From CAIZGX01 sp044374295 (GTDB lineage Bacteria > Bacteroidota > Bacteroidia > Flavobacteriales_D > Sanyastnellaceae), in the NCBI GenBank assembly GCA_044374295.1, contig JBILOU010000001.1:51207-115206 (forward strand): DNA of 64,000 bases, in the 5' to 3' direction. Positions within the stretch are counted from its first letter, which is position 1. Each line of letters begins with the position of its first letter. Positions 9,095 through 17,963 of the stretch are shown here, piece by piece. The notes beneath the pieces were generated by a model that did no database searches, had not been told where the DNA came from, and worked only from the letters and a program-made list of their open reading frames with translations. Both the position numbers and the translations under genes were made by a program.

Positions 9095-11170
9095 CTAACT
9101 CTCCTCTGTTGTTGGGGGTTCGTTTGAATCAGTAGCCTTTTCATCCTGAGACTCTTCCGCAATTGGAGTTGTGTCCTCAGTCGCTTCAATAGCCGGTGCA
9201 TTGGCCGCATCTAATCTATCCTTTTCAATCTGAGCAGTTGTCTCTGCTTCGTCTATTTGGGTCTGACGATCAATATAAGGTCTAACACCAAGCACTCGCT
9301 CAAGATCTTCTTTGAAGATAACTTCCTTATCCAATAACAACTGAGCCAACTCTTCTAATTTCTCACGGTTCTCTGTAAGCAAATGAAGCGCACGCTGATA
9401 CGCTGCTTCAACCAACTTGCTCACCTCTTCATCCATGGTTCGGGCTGTCTCATCACTGTATGGTTTCGTAAACTGATTCTCGCCTGAGGAGTCATAATAA
9501 CTCAAGTTACCAATGCGATCATTCAAACCGTAAATTCCAACCATCGCGTAAGCTTGCTTCGTTACTTTTTCCAAATCGGAAAGAGCACCTGTTGAAATTT
9601 TTCCAAAGATGACTTGCTCTGCTGCACGTCCACCAAGGGTTGCGCACATCTCATCTAAAATCTGATCTGTGGTTGTAATCTGCCTTTCTTCCGGTAAATA
9701 CCAAGCTGCTCCTAAAGATCTTCCTCTAGGTACAATCGTCACTTTCACCAACGGCGAAGCATATTCCAACAACCATGAAGTAACAGCGTGACCCGCCTCG
9801 TGGAAGGCAATAGCACGTTTCTCATTTGGAGTAATAATCTTATTCTTCTTCTCAAGCCCACCAACGATGCGGTCTACAGCTGCCAAGAAATCCTTTTGTT
9901 CTACAGTCGCTGCTCCATGACGTGCAGCAATCAACGCCGCTTCGTTACAGATATTCGCTATATCTGCCCCAGAGAAACCAGGTGTCTGACGAGCCAAGAA
10001 ATCTACATCTACAGAAGGGTCTGTCTTCACATTCTTCAAATGCACATTGAAAATTTGTACACGCTCCTTCACATCAGGCATGTCTACATATATCTGACGG
10101 TCAAAACGACCTGCTCTCATCAATGCCTTATCAAGAATGTCAGCACGGTTCGTTGCAGCCAAAATAATGATTCCTGAATTCGTTCCGAAACCATCCATTT
10201 CAGTCAACAACTGATTCAACGTGTTCTCACGCTCATCGTTGCTTCCGAAATTAACGTTCTTACTTCTTGCACGGCCAATGGCATCAATCTCGTCAATGAA
10301 GATAATTGCTGGCGCCTTCTCCTTTGCCTGACGGAACAAATCGCGCACACGGCTGGCTCCAACTCCAACAAACATCTCCACAAAATCGGAACCCGACAAT
10401 GAAAAGAAAGGAACCTGTGCTTCTCCGGCTACTGCTTTCGCTAACAACGTCTTTCCTGTCCCCGGAGGACCAACAAGCAATGCTCCTTTCGGAATCTTCG
10501 CCCCTAGCTCTGTATATTTTTTTGGATGTTTCAAGAAATCAACAATTTCTTCAACCTCCTCCTTCGCTCCTTCCAATCCGGCTACATCAGCGAAAGTCAC
10601 ATTCGTTCCTTTCCCTTTTTCAAATAATTGCGCTTTGCTTTTTCCTATGTTGAAAATCTGACCGCCACCACCGCCGCCACCGCCGCCCATGCGACGCATG
10701 ATGAATGTCCAAGCAGCAATCATAACTCCCAATGCAATTAACCACCACAACAAACTTTGAGCAGTTTCATTTGGCGGTTGGAACTTCACTTCGAAATTGT
10801 GAACGGGACCTAAAGCATGCAATTCATCTATGAAATGCTCACTCGGTGGAATGTTGAACCAGAAGTCACTTCCCTGACGTGCTCCCATGACACCGCGTTG
10901 TTCAGGATACTGTCCTTTTAAATTCGCCTTTCCAAGTGAATCCAAATAAACCTTTCCCGTTGAACCGTTGTATTCAACACGCGCAATGTAATTACTCTCT
11001 GCCCATGATTTCACTTGAGCGTAATTCGCCTCTGTTCCGTCTGAACTTCCGTTAAAGATCATCAGTCCAATTAACACGATTGCTATAACCGCATAGATCC
11101 AATAAAAGCTGAAACCACCTTTCATTGGATTGTTCGGACCACCTGGCTTTTTAGTATTCTGATCACTCAT
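9095..11170 (-). CDS. ftsH: ATP-dependent zinc metalloprotease FtsH
   Basis: This inner-membrane AAA+ protease degrades misassembled membrane proteins and regulatory substrates. Its 691 residues comprise a first transmembrane helix at about 24-41, a periplasmic domain, and a second helix at about 140-158. A run of ten glycines follows. The AAA domain has Walker A GPPGTGKT, Walker B IIFIDEIDAIG and the second region of homology RADILDKALMRAGRFDR. The peptidase domain carries the zinc motif HEAGH. An acidic, Thr/Glu-rich C-terminal tail of about 60 residues follows. It overlaps the end of rsfS by 8 bases. Confidence 0.97.
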   Translation of the reverse strand: MSDQNTKKPGGPNNPMKGGFSFYWIYAVIAIVLIGLMIFNGSSDGTEANYAQVKSWAESNYIARVEYNGSTGKVYLDSLGKANLKGQYPEQRGVMGARQGSDFWFNIPPSEHFIDELHALGPVHNFEVKFQPPNETAQSLLWWLIALGVMIAAWTFIMRRMGGGGGGGGGQIFNIGKSKAQLFEKGKGTNVTFADVAGLEGAKEEVEEIVDFLKHPKKYTELGAKIPKGALLVGPPGTGKTLLAKAVAGEAQVPFFSLSGSDFVEMFVGVGASRVRDLFRQAKEKAPAIIFIDEIDAIGRARSKNVNFGSNDERENTLNQLLTEMDGFGTNSGIIILAATNRADILDKALMRAGRFDRQIYVDMPDVKERVQIFNVHLKNVKTDPSVDVDFLARQTPGFSGADIANICNEAALIAARHGAATVEQKDFLAAVDRIVGGLEKKNKIITPNEKRAIAFHEAGHAVTSWLLEYASPLVKVTIVPRGRSLGAAWYLPEERQITTTDQILDEMCATLGGRAAEQVIFGKISTGALSDLEKVTKQAYAMVGIYGLNDRIGNLSYYDSSGENQFTKPYSDETARTMDEEVSKLVEAAYQRALHLLTENREKLEELAQLLLDKEVIFKEDLERVLGVRPYIDRQTQIDEAETTAQIEKDRLDAANAPAIEATEDTTPIAEESQDEKATDSNEPPTTEES

Positions 11171-11744
11171 CTTTTGACTTTGCTATTTTCTTTGTTACCG
11201 CTTTTGGTTTTGCTGCAGTCTTTTTAACAACTTCAGACTTAGGTTTAACAACACGCTTTGCCTTTGGTTCAGTTTTAACTTTAGATTCAGCCTTAGCCTT
11301 GGTAGCTGCTTTAGGTTTAGCCACAGCTTTCGCCTTTGGCTCTGCTTTTACTTTCGGCTCAGGCTTCGCCTTTTTAGGCAACGCCATTTCATTGGCATCG
11401 GCCCACAAGCCTTCAATATCATAATGCTCGCGCATCGGTTCATAAAACACATGAACAATAATTGAGAAATAATCCATCAACACCCACTGCGCATTGCGAA
11501 CACCCTCTACTCTGCGAGGTCTCTCATCTAATTGCTTTCTTGTGAAATTTTCAGCACTGCGAGCAATCGCTTCTACCTGCGTGGTGCTGGTTCCTGTGCA
11601 AACAATGAAATAGTCTGCAATAGCAGCTTCAATGTTGCGCAAATCAAGAATCTTAATATCGTGTCCCTTTACTTCTTCAATTCCTTCAATAATGGAAAGT
11701 AACAACGCATCGTCGTTACCTGTCTTCGTTTCTTTTTTCTTCAT
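11163..11744 (-). CDS. rsfS: Ribosome silencing factor RsfS with long basic tail
   Basis: RsfS binds ribosomal protein uL14 and blocks subunit joining in poor growth conditions. Residues about 12-118 are the conserved domain (DIKILDLRNIEAAIADYFIV, ARSAENFTRKQL, WVLMDYFSIIVHVF). The remaining roughly 70 residues are a Lys/Ala/Pro low-complexity tail of near-repeats such as KAEPKAKAVAKPKAATKAKA. Most family members are about 110-130 residues and lack this tail. It is the first gene of the operon and is divergent from birA. Confidence 0.92.
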   Translation of the reverse strand: MKKKETKTGNDDALLLSIIEGIEEVKGHDIKILDLRNIEAAIADYFIVCTGTSTTQVEAIARSAENFTRKQLDERPRRVEGVRNAQWVLMDYFSIIVHVFYEPMREHYDIEGLWADANEMALPKKAKPEPKVKAEPKAKAVAKPKAATKAKAESKVKTEPKAKRVVKPKSEVVKKTAAKPKAVTKKIAKSKDE

Positions 11745-11761
11745 TTTTTAATCTTCTGTAG

Positions 11762-11769
11762 CAAAGGTA
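11762..11769 (-). promoter_or_regulatory. -7 box TACCTTTG of the rsfS-ftsH-cdsA-psd operon
   Basis: On the minus strand the sequence is an exact TAnnTTTG match located 17 bases before the rsfS ATG, giving a short predicted leader of about 13 bases. A clear TTG -33 element is not visible at the expected distance. Confidence 0.5.
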
Positions 11770-11825
11770 TTCCGCTACGGCGTAATTTCGTTGTAAACTT
11801 TAAGTTTTCTGCATTGAAAGAGTCC

Positions 11826-12557
11826 ATGTTTGAACAATCGCCGCATTTCCATTTCGAGCAGCTCGACAGCACAAACAACTATGCTTCCACAATTGCAAAA
11901 CTGCCAGAAACCAGAACAGGTACTGCCATAACTGCCGATTTTCAGTTGGAAGGAAGGGGGCAGCGTGACAACAAATGGCTCGCAGAAGCCGGAAGTTCGT
12001 TCCTCGGAACACTGATTTTAAAAGTTCAATTGAATCCGGAAGACATCTTCTTCTTAAGCAAATGGGCGGCCCTTCAAGTCGCAAAAACGCTTATTCAGCA
12101 AGGCATTCAGCATGTTTCCATCAAATGGCCCAACGACATTTTTGTTGAAGGAAAAAAAATCGGAGGAATACTCATTGAAAATTCTTGGAGCGATCAAAAG
12201 CTTCACTATTCACTCATCGGAATGGGGATCAACCTCGCAACAAGTCCTTACGAAAACGCCACGAATTTTTCAGAACATTCGAATGAGGTGCCTTCAACTG
12301 TTGCTTTTCTTCAGACCCTTCGTAAACAAATGGATGCAGATTATTTTCTGTTGGAAGGAAATAACTGGAAGGAAATAGATCTTCAATACCACAACCTCCT
12401 TTTTCAAAAAGAGGAATGGAAGGAATATCGCATCGCAAAAGACGAGTCAACATTCACCGGGAAAATTATACAAGTGAAAGCCGATGGCAAGCTTCTTATT
12501 GAAAAAGAAGACCAATCCTTGTTAGGTTTCTACATGAAAGAAATCATATTTAAATAA
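11826..12557 (+). CDS. birA: Biotin--[acetyl-CoA-carboxylase] ligase
   Basis: BirA activates biotin with ATP and transfers it to the carboxyl-carrier lysine of acetyl-CoA carboxylase. The protein has 243 residues, catalytic and C-terminal domains only, with no N-terminal DNA-binding domain. Motifs are QLDSTNNYA, the biotinyl-AMP loop GRGQRDNKW (a variant of GRGRRG), and KWPNDIFVEGKKIGGILIE with the active-site lysine region. I chose the ATG at 11826; an in-frame TTG four codons upstream is possible. It is divergent from rsfS, an arrangement often seen in Bacteroidota. Confidence 0.93.
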   Translation: MFEQSPHFHFEQLDSTNNYASTIAKLPETRTGTAITADFQLEGRGQRDNKWLAEAGSSFLGTLILKVQLNPEDIFFLSKWAALQVAKTLIQQGIQHVSIKWPNDIFVEGKKIGGILIENSWSDQKLHYSLIGMGINLATSPYENATNFSEHSNEVPSTVAFLQTLRKQMDADYFLLEGNNWKEIDLQYHNLLFQKEEWKEYRIAKDESTFTGKIIQVKADGKLLIEKEDQSLLGFYMKEIIFK

Positions 12558-12606
12558 TTCAAGTTGAAGGAAAGAAATCTTACCTTCATTCAGTTAATAC
12601 ATCTAC

Positions 12607-14958
12607 ATGAAAACGATAAAGAGAATTGCCGTTTTAGGTTCAGGAATCATGGGCTCTCGCATTGCTTGTCACTTCGCGCAATGCGGAATTCCAGTGCTTT
12701 TGCTAGACCGCCCTTCTGACGACGAAAAGGACAAAAACAAGATTGTCAACGACTCGTTGAAAAACGCGTTACAATCCTCACCCTCGCCTATTTATTCAAA
12801 AAAATTCGCTTCGCGTATTACTACTGGAAATTTCGAAGACAATCTGAAAGACATTTCAAATTGCGATTGGGTAATGGAAGTCATTATTGAAAAGCTCGAA
12901 CCCAAACAAACACTCTTCGAAAAAGTAGAACAATTCAGAAAGCCTGGAAGCATTGTTTCAACCAATACCAGCGGTATTCCCATTCATCTCATTGCCGAAG
13001 GAAGAAGCGAAGATTTCAAAACGAATTTTATTGGAACACACTTCTTCAATCCACCACGCTATTTGCGTCTGTTGGAAATTATTCCAATCAAAGAAACCAA
13101 TCCTGATCTCATTTCATTTTTGAAAGAATTTGGAAGTCTTAAACTCGGCAAAGAAGTCGTGTTGTGCAAAGACACTCCTGCCTTCATTGCGAACCGCATT
13201 GGTGTATTCAGCATTCAAGCTTTGCTGCATAGCATGAAGGAATTGGACCTCACTGTTGAAGAAGTAGACAAACTCAGCGGAACCATTATGGGCAGACCGA
13301 AGTCTGCAACGTTTCGCACCTGCGACGTTGTTGGGTTAGACACCCTCGTTCATGTTGCCAACGGACTTTTCGCTGTTGCGAAATCAGATGAACAACATGC
13401 GTTGTTCGCCCTACCCGAATTCATTCAAACCATGATTACCAATCAATGGTTAGGAGATAAAACGAAACAAGGATTCTATAAAAAAACGAAGGGAGAAAAC
13501 GGAGAGAAAGAAATCCTCGTGCTCGACTTAAACACACTCGAATACCGCAAGCAAAACAAAGTGAAATTCGTTTCGTATGAAGCGGCTAAACTCATCGACG
13601 ATCTTCCTTCCAGATTAAAACATTTATACAACAGTACCGATAAAGCTGGACTGTTCTACAAGAAAATGTTTCATTCACTCTTCGCATATGTGAGTTTCAG
13701 AATGAATGAAATTGCAGATGAGCTAAAAGACGTAGACGCTGCTCTGCGTGCAGGATTCGGATGGGAATTAGGTCCTTTCGAATTGTGGGACACACTGGGA
13801 TTTGAAGCGTGTCTGGCAAACATGATTAACGAGGGATATGAAGTAGCACCGTGGATTCATGAAATGAAAAAATCTGGATTCACTTCCTTCTACAAAAATT
13901 CAGAAAGCACCGAGCAGTTCCTTCCAACAGAAAACAAATACGGTGTCATTGTGCGCAGCGAACAAGCACGTTCGTTGGATTCTTTCCAAGAAATTATTTG
14001 GACGAACAGTGCCTGCACAATTAGGCATATTGGAGACGGTATTCTTTCCCTTTCGTGGAAATCTAAAATGAATACCATTGGCGGTGAAGTGCTCGCGGGC
14101 ATTAACAAAGCCATTGATCTTGCGGAAGAAAAATACAATGGTCTTGTGATCTATAACCAAGGAGATAATTTCTCAGCTGGTGCGAACGTAGGAATGATCT
14201 TCATGTTCGCTGTAGAGCAAGAATATGAAGAGCTCGACATGGCCGTTCGCTATTTCCAAAAGACTGTTATGCGCTTACGCTATTCGAATATACCCGTTGT
14301 GGTTGCTCCGCACGGATTGGCAATTGGTGGGGCATGCGAAATGTCCATGCATTCAGACGCAACCGTTGCATATGCAGAAACATACATGGGACTGGTTGAA
14401 ATGGGTGTGGGCGTTATTCCAGGTGGCGCGGGAACGAAAGAATTCGCCTTGCGTGCTTCAGATGAAATGAAAGAAGGAGATATTCGATTGAATGTCCTTC
14501 GAAATAGATTTTTAACGGTAGGACAAGCGAAAGTTGCAACCTCTGCAGAAGAAGCTTTTGAATTGGGATACTTAAGCAGAGAAAAAGATGAGGTGTGCGT
14601 AAGCCGCGCCCATCAGCTCATGCGTGCGAAAGAAGTTTGTTTGAATCTTCATCATGCCGGATACTCGGCACCACAAGAACGTAAAGACATTACAGTTTTA
14701 GGAAATGAAGGATTAGGCATTGTTTACGCCGGAGCGTCTTCCATGAAATCTGGAAATTACATTTCAGAGCACGATCAACTCATTAGCGAAAAATTGGGAT
14801 ACGTCATGTGCGGCGGCGATCTTTCCGCACCCACAAAAGTGAGTGAGCAGTACTTGCTCGATTTAGAACGCAAAGCATTTCTCGAATTGTGCATGCAACG
14901 TAAATCGTTAGAGCGCATGCAGAGCCTTATTAAATCAGGAAAAATTTTAAGAAACTAA
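12607..14958 (+). CDS. fadN: 3-hydroxyacyl-CoA dehydrogenase / enoyl-CoA hydratase fusion (FadN type)
   Basis: This bifunctional enzyme of fatty-acid beta-oxidation hydrates enoyl-CoA and oxidises 3-hydroxyacyl-CoA. It has 783 residues with the dehydrogenase first: the NAD-binding motif GSGIMGSRIA at about 12, FIGTHFFNPPRYLRLLEIIP, and the second dehydrogenase domain. The crotonase domain lies in the C-terminal half (NFSAGANVGM for the oxyanion hole, then GLVEMGVGVIPGGAGTKE). This order is that of Bacillus FadN and opposite to E. coli FadB. The thiolase gene follows 4 bases later. Confidence 0.93.
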   Translation: MKTIKRIAVLGSGIMGSRIACHFAQCGIPVLLLDRPSDDEKDKNKIVNDSLKNALQSSPSPIYSKKFASRITTGNFEDNLKDISNCDWVMEVIIEKLEPKQTLFEKVEQFRKPGSIVSTNTSGIPIHLIAEGRSEDFKTNFIGTHFFNPPRYLRLLEIIPIKETNPDLISFLKEFGSLKLGKEVVLCKDTPAFIANRIGVFSIQALLHSMKELDLTVEEVDKLSGTIMGRPKSATFRTCDVVGLDTLVHVANGLFAVAKSDEQHALFALPEFIQTMITNQWLGDKTKQGFYKKTKGENGEKEILVLDLNTLEYRKQNKVKFVSYEAAKLIDDLPSRLKHLYNSTDKAGLFYKKMFHSLFAYVSFRMNEIADELKDVDAALRAGFGWELGPFELWDTLGFEACLANMINEGYEVAPWIHEMKKSGFTSFYKNSESTEQFLPTENKYGVIVRSEQARSLDSFQEIIWTNSACTIRHIGDGILSLSWKSKMNTIGGEVLAGINKAIDLAEEKYNGLVIYNQGDNFSAGANVGMIFMFAVEQEYEELDMAVRYFQKTVMRLRYSNIPVVVAPHGLAIGGACEMSMHSDATVAYAETYMGLVEMGVGVIPGGAGTKEFALRASDEMKEGDIRLNVLRNRFLTVGQAKVATSAEEAFELGYLSREKDEVCVSRAHQLMRAKEVCLNLHHAGYSAPQERKDITVLGNEGLGIVYAGASSMKSGNYISEHDQLISEKLGYVMCGGDLSAPTKVSEQYLLDLERKAFLELCMQRKSLERMQSLIKSGKILRN

Positions 14959-14962
14959 TTCC

Positions 14963-16138
14963 ATGAACGCATACATAGTTGGGGGTTACAGATCTGCTGT
15001 TGGCAAAGCGCAAAAGGGAATATTCAAGTCCATGCGCGCCGACGAACTTGCGGCGCAAGTCATTCAACATTTAATGAAAGACTTTCCGCAAATAGACAAA
15101 GATGAGATTAGCGATGTTATTGTTGGAAACGCCACACCCGAAGCAGAGCAAGGGTTGAACATTGGGCGTATGATTTCGTTGATGGGATTGAATACCGAAA
15201 AAGTTCCGGGCATGACTGTGAACAGGTATTGTTCAAGCGGATTGGAAACAATCGCTCTTGCTTGCGCAAAAATTCATTCAGGCATGGGCGATTGCATTAT
15301 TGCTGGAGGTGTTGAAACCATGTCGCCAATTCCTTTCGGAGGATGGCGCATTGTTCCACATCCGAAAGTCGCAAAGTCGCATCCAGACTGGTATTGGGGA
15401 ATGGGATTAACCGCTGAAGCGGTAGCAAAAGAATACAACGTCTCGCGCGAGCAGCAAGACGAATTCGCATTTCATTCACATCGAAAAGCGTTGGAAGCCA
15501 TTGCAAACGGACATTTCGCAAATGGCATTGCTCCCGTTGAGATGGAAGAAATTTTTCTCGATGAAAATGAGAAAAGACAAGTTCGAAATACAACGGTAAC
15601 TATAGATGAAGGACCTCGTGCAGGAACCACGATTGAAGCGCTTTCAAAATTGAAACCCGTGTTTGCCTTAGACGGAACTGTTACCGCAGGTAACGCTTCG
15701 CAAACGTCAGACGGTGCGGCTTTCGTCTTGGTGTGCTCTGAAGACTTCATGAAGAAACACAACCTCACACCTATTGCGCAACTGAAAAGTTATTCAGTTG
15801 CAGCCCTCGCGCCAAGAATCATGGGTGTTGGTCCAATCTTCGCGATTCCAAAAGCACTGCAAGCGGCGGGACTAAAACAAAGCGACATTAGTTTATTCGA
15901 ATTGAATGAAGCCTTTGCTTCGCAGAGTGTTGCGGTAATCAATCACTTGGAATTAGACCCAACACGCACGAACATTAACGGAGGAGCCATTGCATTGGGA
16001 CATCCGCTTGGTTGTACGGGAGGAAAACTGACTGTTCAATTATTGAACGACTTGAAAAGAAGAAATGAAAAATACGGCGTAGTGACCATGTGCGTAGGAA
16101 CAGGTCAGGGCGCTGCTGGAGTATTCGAAAGATTTTAA
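14963..16138 (+). CDS. fadA: Acetyl-CoA C-acyltransferase (thiolase)
   Basis: This enzyme performs the thiolytic cleavage of 3-ketoacyl-CoA to acetyl-CoA and a shortened acyl-CoA, the last step of beta-oxidation. The protein has 391 residues, the normal thiolase length. The acyl-accepting cysteine is in VNRYCSSGLE (about residue 91). The catalytic His is in GGAIALGHPLGCTGG and the second Cys is in TMCVGTGQGAAG. It sits between the dehydrogenase/hydratase fusion (4 bases upstream) and the acyl-CoA dehydrogenase (14 bases downstream), so one transcript probably encodes the whole cycle. Confidence 0.95.
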   Translation: MNAYIVGGYRSAVGKAQKGIFKSMRADELAAQVIQHLMKDFPQIDKDEISDVIVGNATPEAEQGLNIGRMISLMGLNTEKVPGMTVNRYCSSGLETIALACAKIHSGMGDCIIAGGVETMSPIPFGGWRIVPHPKVAKSHPDWYWGMGLTAEAVAKEYNVSREQQDEFAFHSHRKALEAIANGHFANGIAPVEMEEIFLDENEKRQVRNTTVTIDEGPRAGTTIEALSKLKPVFALDGTVTAGNASQTSDGAAFVLVCSEDFMKKHNLTPIAQLKSYSVAALAPRIMGVGPIFAIPKALQAAGLKQSDISLFELNEAFASQSVAVINHLELDPTRTNINGGAIALGHPLGCTGGKLTVQLLNDLKRRNEKYGVVTMCVGTGQGAAGVFERF

Positions 16139-16152
16139 TAAAACAACACATT

Positions 16153-17928
16153 ATGAAACCAATAACAGGTGGAGAATTTTTAATTCGCAAAACAACTTCA
16201 TCAGAAATTTTCATTCCGGAAGAATGGAATGAAGAACAACAGATGATGAAGAAAATGTGTGAAGACTTCGTGAACAACGAAATCACACCGATCCTTGATC
16301 GCCTCGACGATATGGAAGAAGGACTTATGCAGTCAATTATGCATAAAGCCGGTGAGCTCGGCCTTTTAGGAATTTCGGTTCCTGAGGAATTTAATGGCAT
16401 GGGCATGGACTTTAAAACTACCATGCTCTGCACTGAAACCCTCGGTGCGGGTCATTCGTTCTCGGTGGCCTACGGTGCGCATACGGGCATTGGCACCTTA
16501 CCGGCGTTGTATTACGGAAATGAAGATCAAAAGAAATCCTTCGTTTCTAAACTCGCAACAGGTGAATGGTTCGGCTGCTATTGTTTAACTGAACCGAATT
16601 CAGGTAGCGATGCGAATTCAGGAAAAACAAAAGCCACATTATCGGAAGACGGAAAGCATTACAAAATCTCAGGGCAAAAGATGTGGATCACAAATGCAGG
16701 ATTTGCAGATGTGTTCACGGTGTTCGCAAAAATTGAAGACGACGAAAATCTTACTGCTTTTCTTCTTCACAAAGACATGCCGGGCATTTCCTTGAATCCG
16801 GAAGAAAAGAAAATGGGAATCAAAGGTTCTTCAACACGTCAAGTCTTCTTTAACGATGTGTTGGTTCCAATTGAAAACATGTTAAGCGAGCGTCAGAATG
16901 GATTCAAGATCGCTGTAAACATTTTGAATATCGGGCGCATCAAATTAGCGGGTGCTGTGATGGGTGGCGCGAAAGCAACCGTAACAGATGCTTTGGAATA
17001 TGCTATTGCTCGCGAACAATTCGGTAGATCAATTTCAAAATACGGAGCCATTCGCCACAAGTTGGCTGAAATGGCTATTCGTTGTTATGCAACAGAATCT
17101 GCGCTATACCGCGCAACTCAAAATATCGATGATGCCATTGCAGGATTAGCAGAATCTGGAATGGAGAAAGGCACAGCCGTTCTGAAAGGAATAGCCGCAT
17201 TCGCCCCAGAGTGTGCTATTCTAAAAGTATACGGAAGTGAGACCTTGGACTACGTTGTAGATGAAGCTGTTCAGGTTTATGGCGGAATGGGATACAGCGC
17301 TGAATCGCGCGTTGAACGCGCTTATCGCGATTCTCGCATCAACAGAATTTTCGAAGGAACAAATGAAATCAATCGCATGCTCATCGTTGACATGCTTCTG
17401 AAAAAAGCCATGAAAGGTGAATTGGACCTTATGACACCTGCCATGAATGTCGCGAATGAACTCATGTCAATTCCAGATTTTTCTGAACCAAGCGAAGACA
17501 TCTTTGAGCGTTACTTGGGGTACATTGAAAATTTCAAAAAAGCGGTTCTCATGATTGCTGGAAGTGCTGCCCAAAAACTCATGATGCAATTGGCGAAGGA
17601 ACAAGAGATTCTAATGAACATAGCGGATATGGCTATATGGACTTACGTTGCTGAAAGCACTGTTCTTCGCACACAAAAAAGAGTTCAATTGAATGGGTTA
17701 GAAAGTTCTGCGAGTCAAATTGCAATGATGCAAACCTTGGTTACAGATCTCGCAGACAACATTAACAAAGCAGGAAAAGATGCCTTGAATTCTTTCGTTG
17801 AAGGAGACGAGCAGCGCATGATGATGATGGGCTTGCGTCGGTTCACAAAAACAGAACCCTACAATACCAAAGAAGGCCGACGCACAATTGCAGCAGAATT
17901 AATTTCTTCAGGAAAATATTGTTTCTGA
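16153..17928 (+). CDS. fadE: Acyl-CoA dehydrogenase (FadE type)
   Basis: This FAD enzyme catalyses the first step of beta-oxidation, acyl-CoA to trans-2-enoyl-CoA. The start was taken at ATG 16153 (MKPITGGEFLIRK). The upstream in-frame ATG lies inside the thiolase gene and would add 21 unconserved residues. It has 591 residues, with the FAD/substrate segment CLTEPNSGSDANSGKTKA, WITNAGFADVFTVFAKI, and IFEGTNEINRML with the probable catalytic Glu. A C-terminal helical extension of about 170 residues is of the VLCAD/FadE kind. An electron-transfer flavoprotein is presumed elsewhere. Confidence 0.94.
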   Translation: MKPITGGEFLIRKTTSSEIFIPEEWNEEQQMMKKMCEDFVNNEITPILDRLDDMEEGLMQSIMHKAGELGLLGISVPEEFNGMGMDFKTTMLCTETLGAGHSFSVAYGAHTGIGTLPALYYGNEDQKKSFVSKLATGEWFGCYCLTEPNSGSDANSGKTKATLSEDGKHYKISGQKMWITNAGFADVFTVFAKIEDDENLTAFLLHKDMPGISLNPEEKKMGIKGSSTRQVFFNDVLVPIENMLSERQNGFKIAVNILNIGRIKLAGAVMGGAKATVTDALEYAIAREQFGRSISKYGAIRHKLAEMAIRCYATESALYRATQNIDDAIAGLAESGMEKGTAVLKGIAAFAPECAILKVYGSETLDYVVDEAVQVYGGMGYSAESRVERAYRDSRINRIFEGTNEINRMLIVDMLLKKAMKGELDLMTPAMNVANELMSIPDFSEPSEDIFERYLGYIENFKKAVLMIAGSAAQKLMMQLAKEQEILMNIADMAIWTYVAESTVLRTQKRVQLNGLESSASQIAMMQTLVTDLADNINKAGKDALNSFVEGDEQRMMMMGLRRFTKTEPYNTKEGRRTIAAELISSGKYCF

Positions 17929-17935
17929 TGGAAAA

Positions 17936-17963
17936 AGAAATAGGGAATTAATTCCCTATTTCT
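17936..17963. terminator. 28-base perfect palindrome, bidirectional terminator overlapping the recQ stop
   Basis: Each arm is AGAAATAGGGAATT, with no loop base left over, preceded by an A-rich run. It lies between the convergent fadE and recQ genes and includes the recQ stop codon and its last five codons (SEIGN). A terminator role is inferred; the downstream T-run is short. Confidence 0.6.

Noticed and set aside
10648..10680. Glycine run in FtsH as a possible sequencing artefact
   Set aside because: The frame is preserved on both sides, and glycine-rich linkers after the second membrane helix are common in Bacteroidota FtsH.
16090..16152. Upstream start for the acyl-CoA dehydrogenase inside the thiolase gene
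   Set aside because: It would overlap the thiolase by 49 bases and add residues without similarity; ATG 16153 gives the normal N-terminus.
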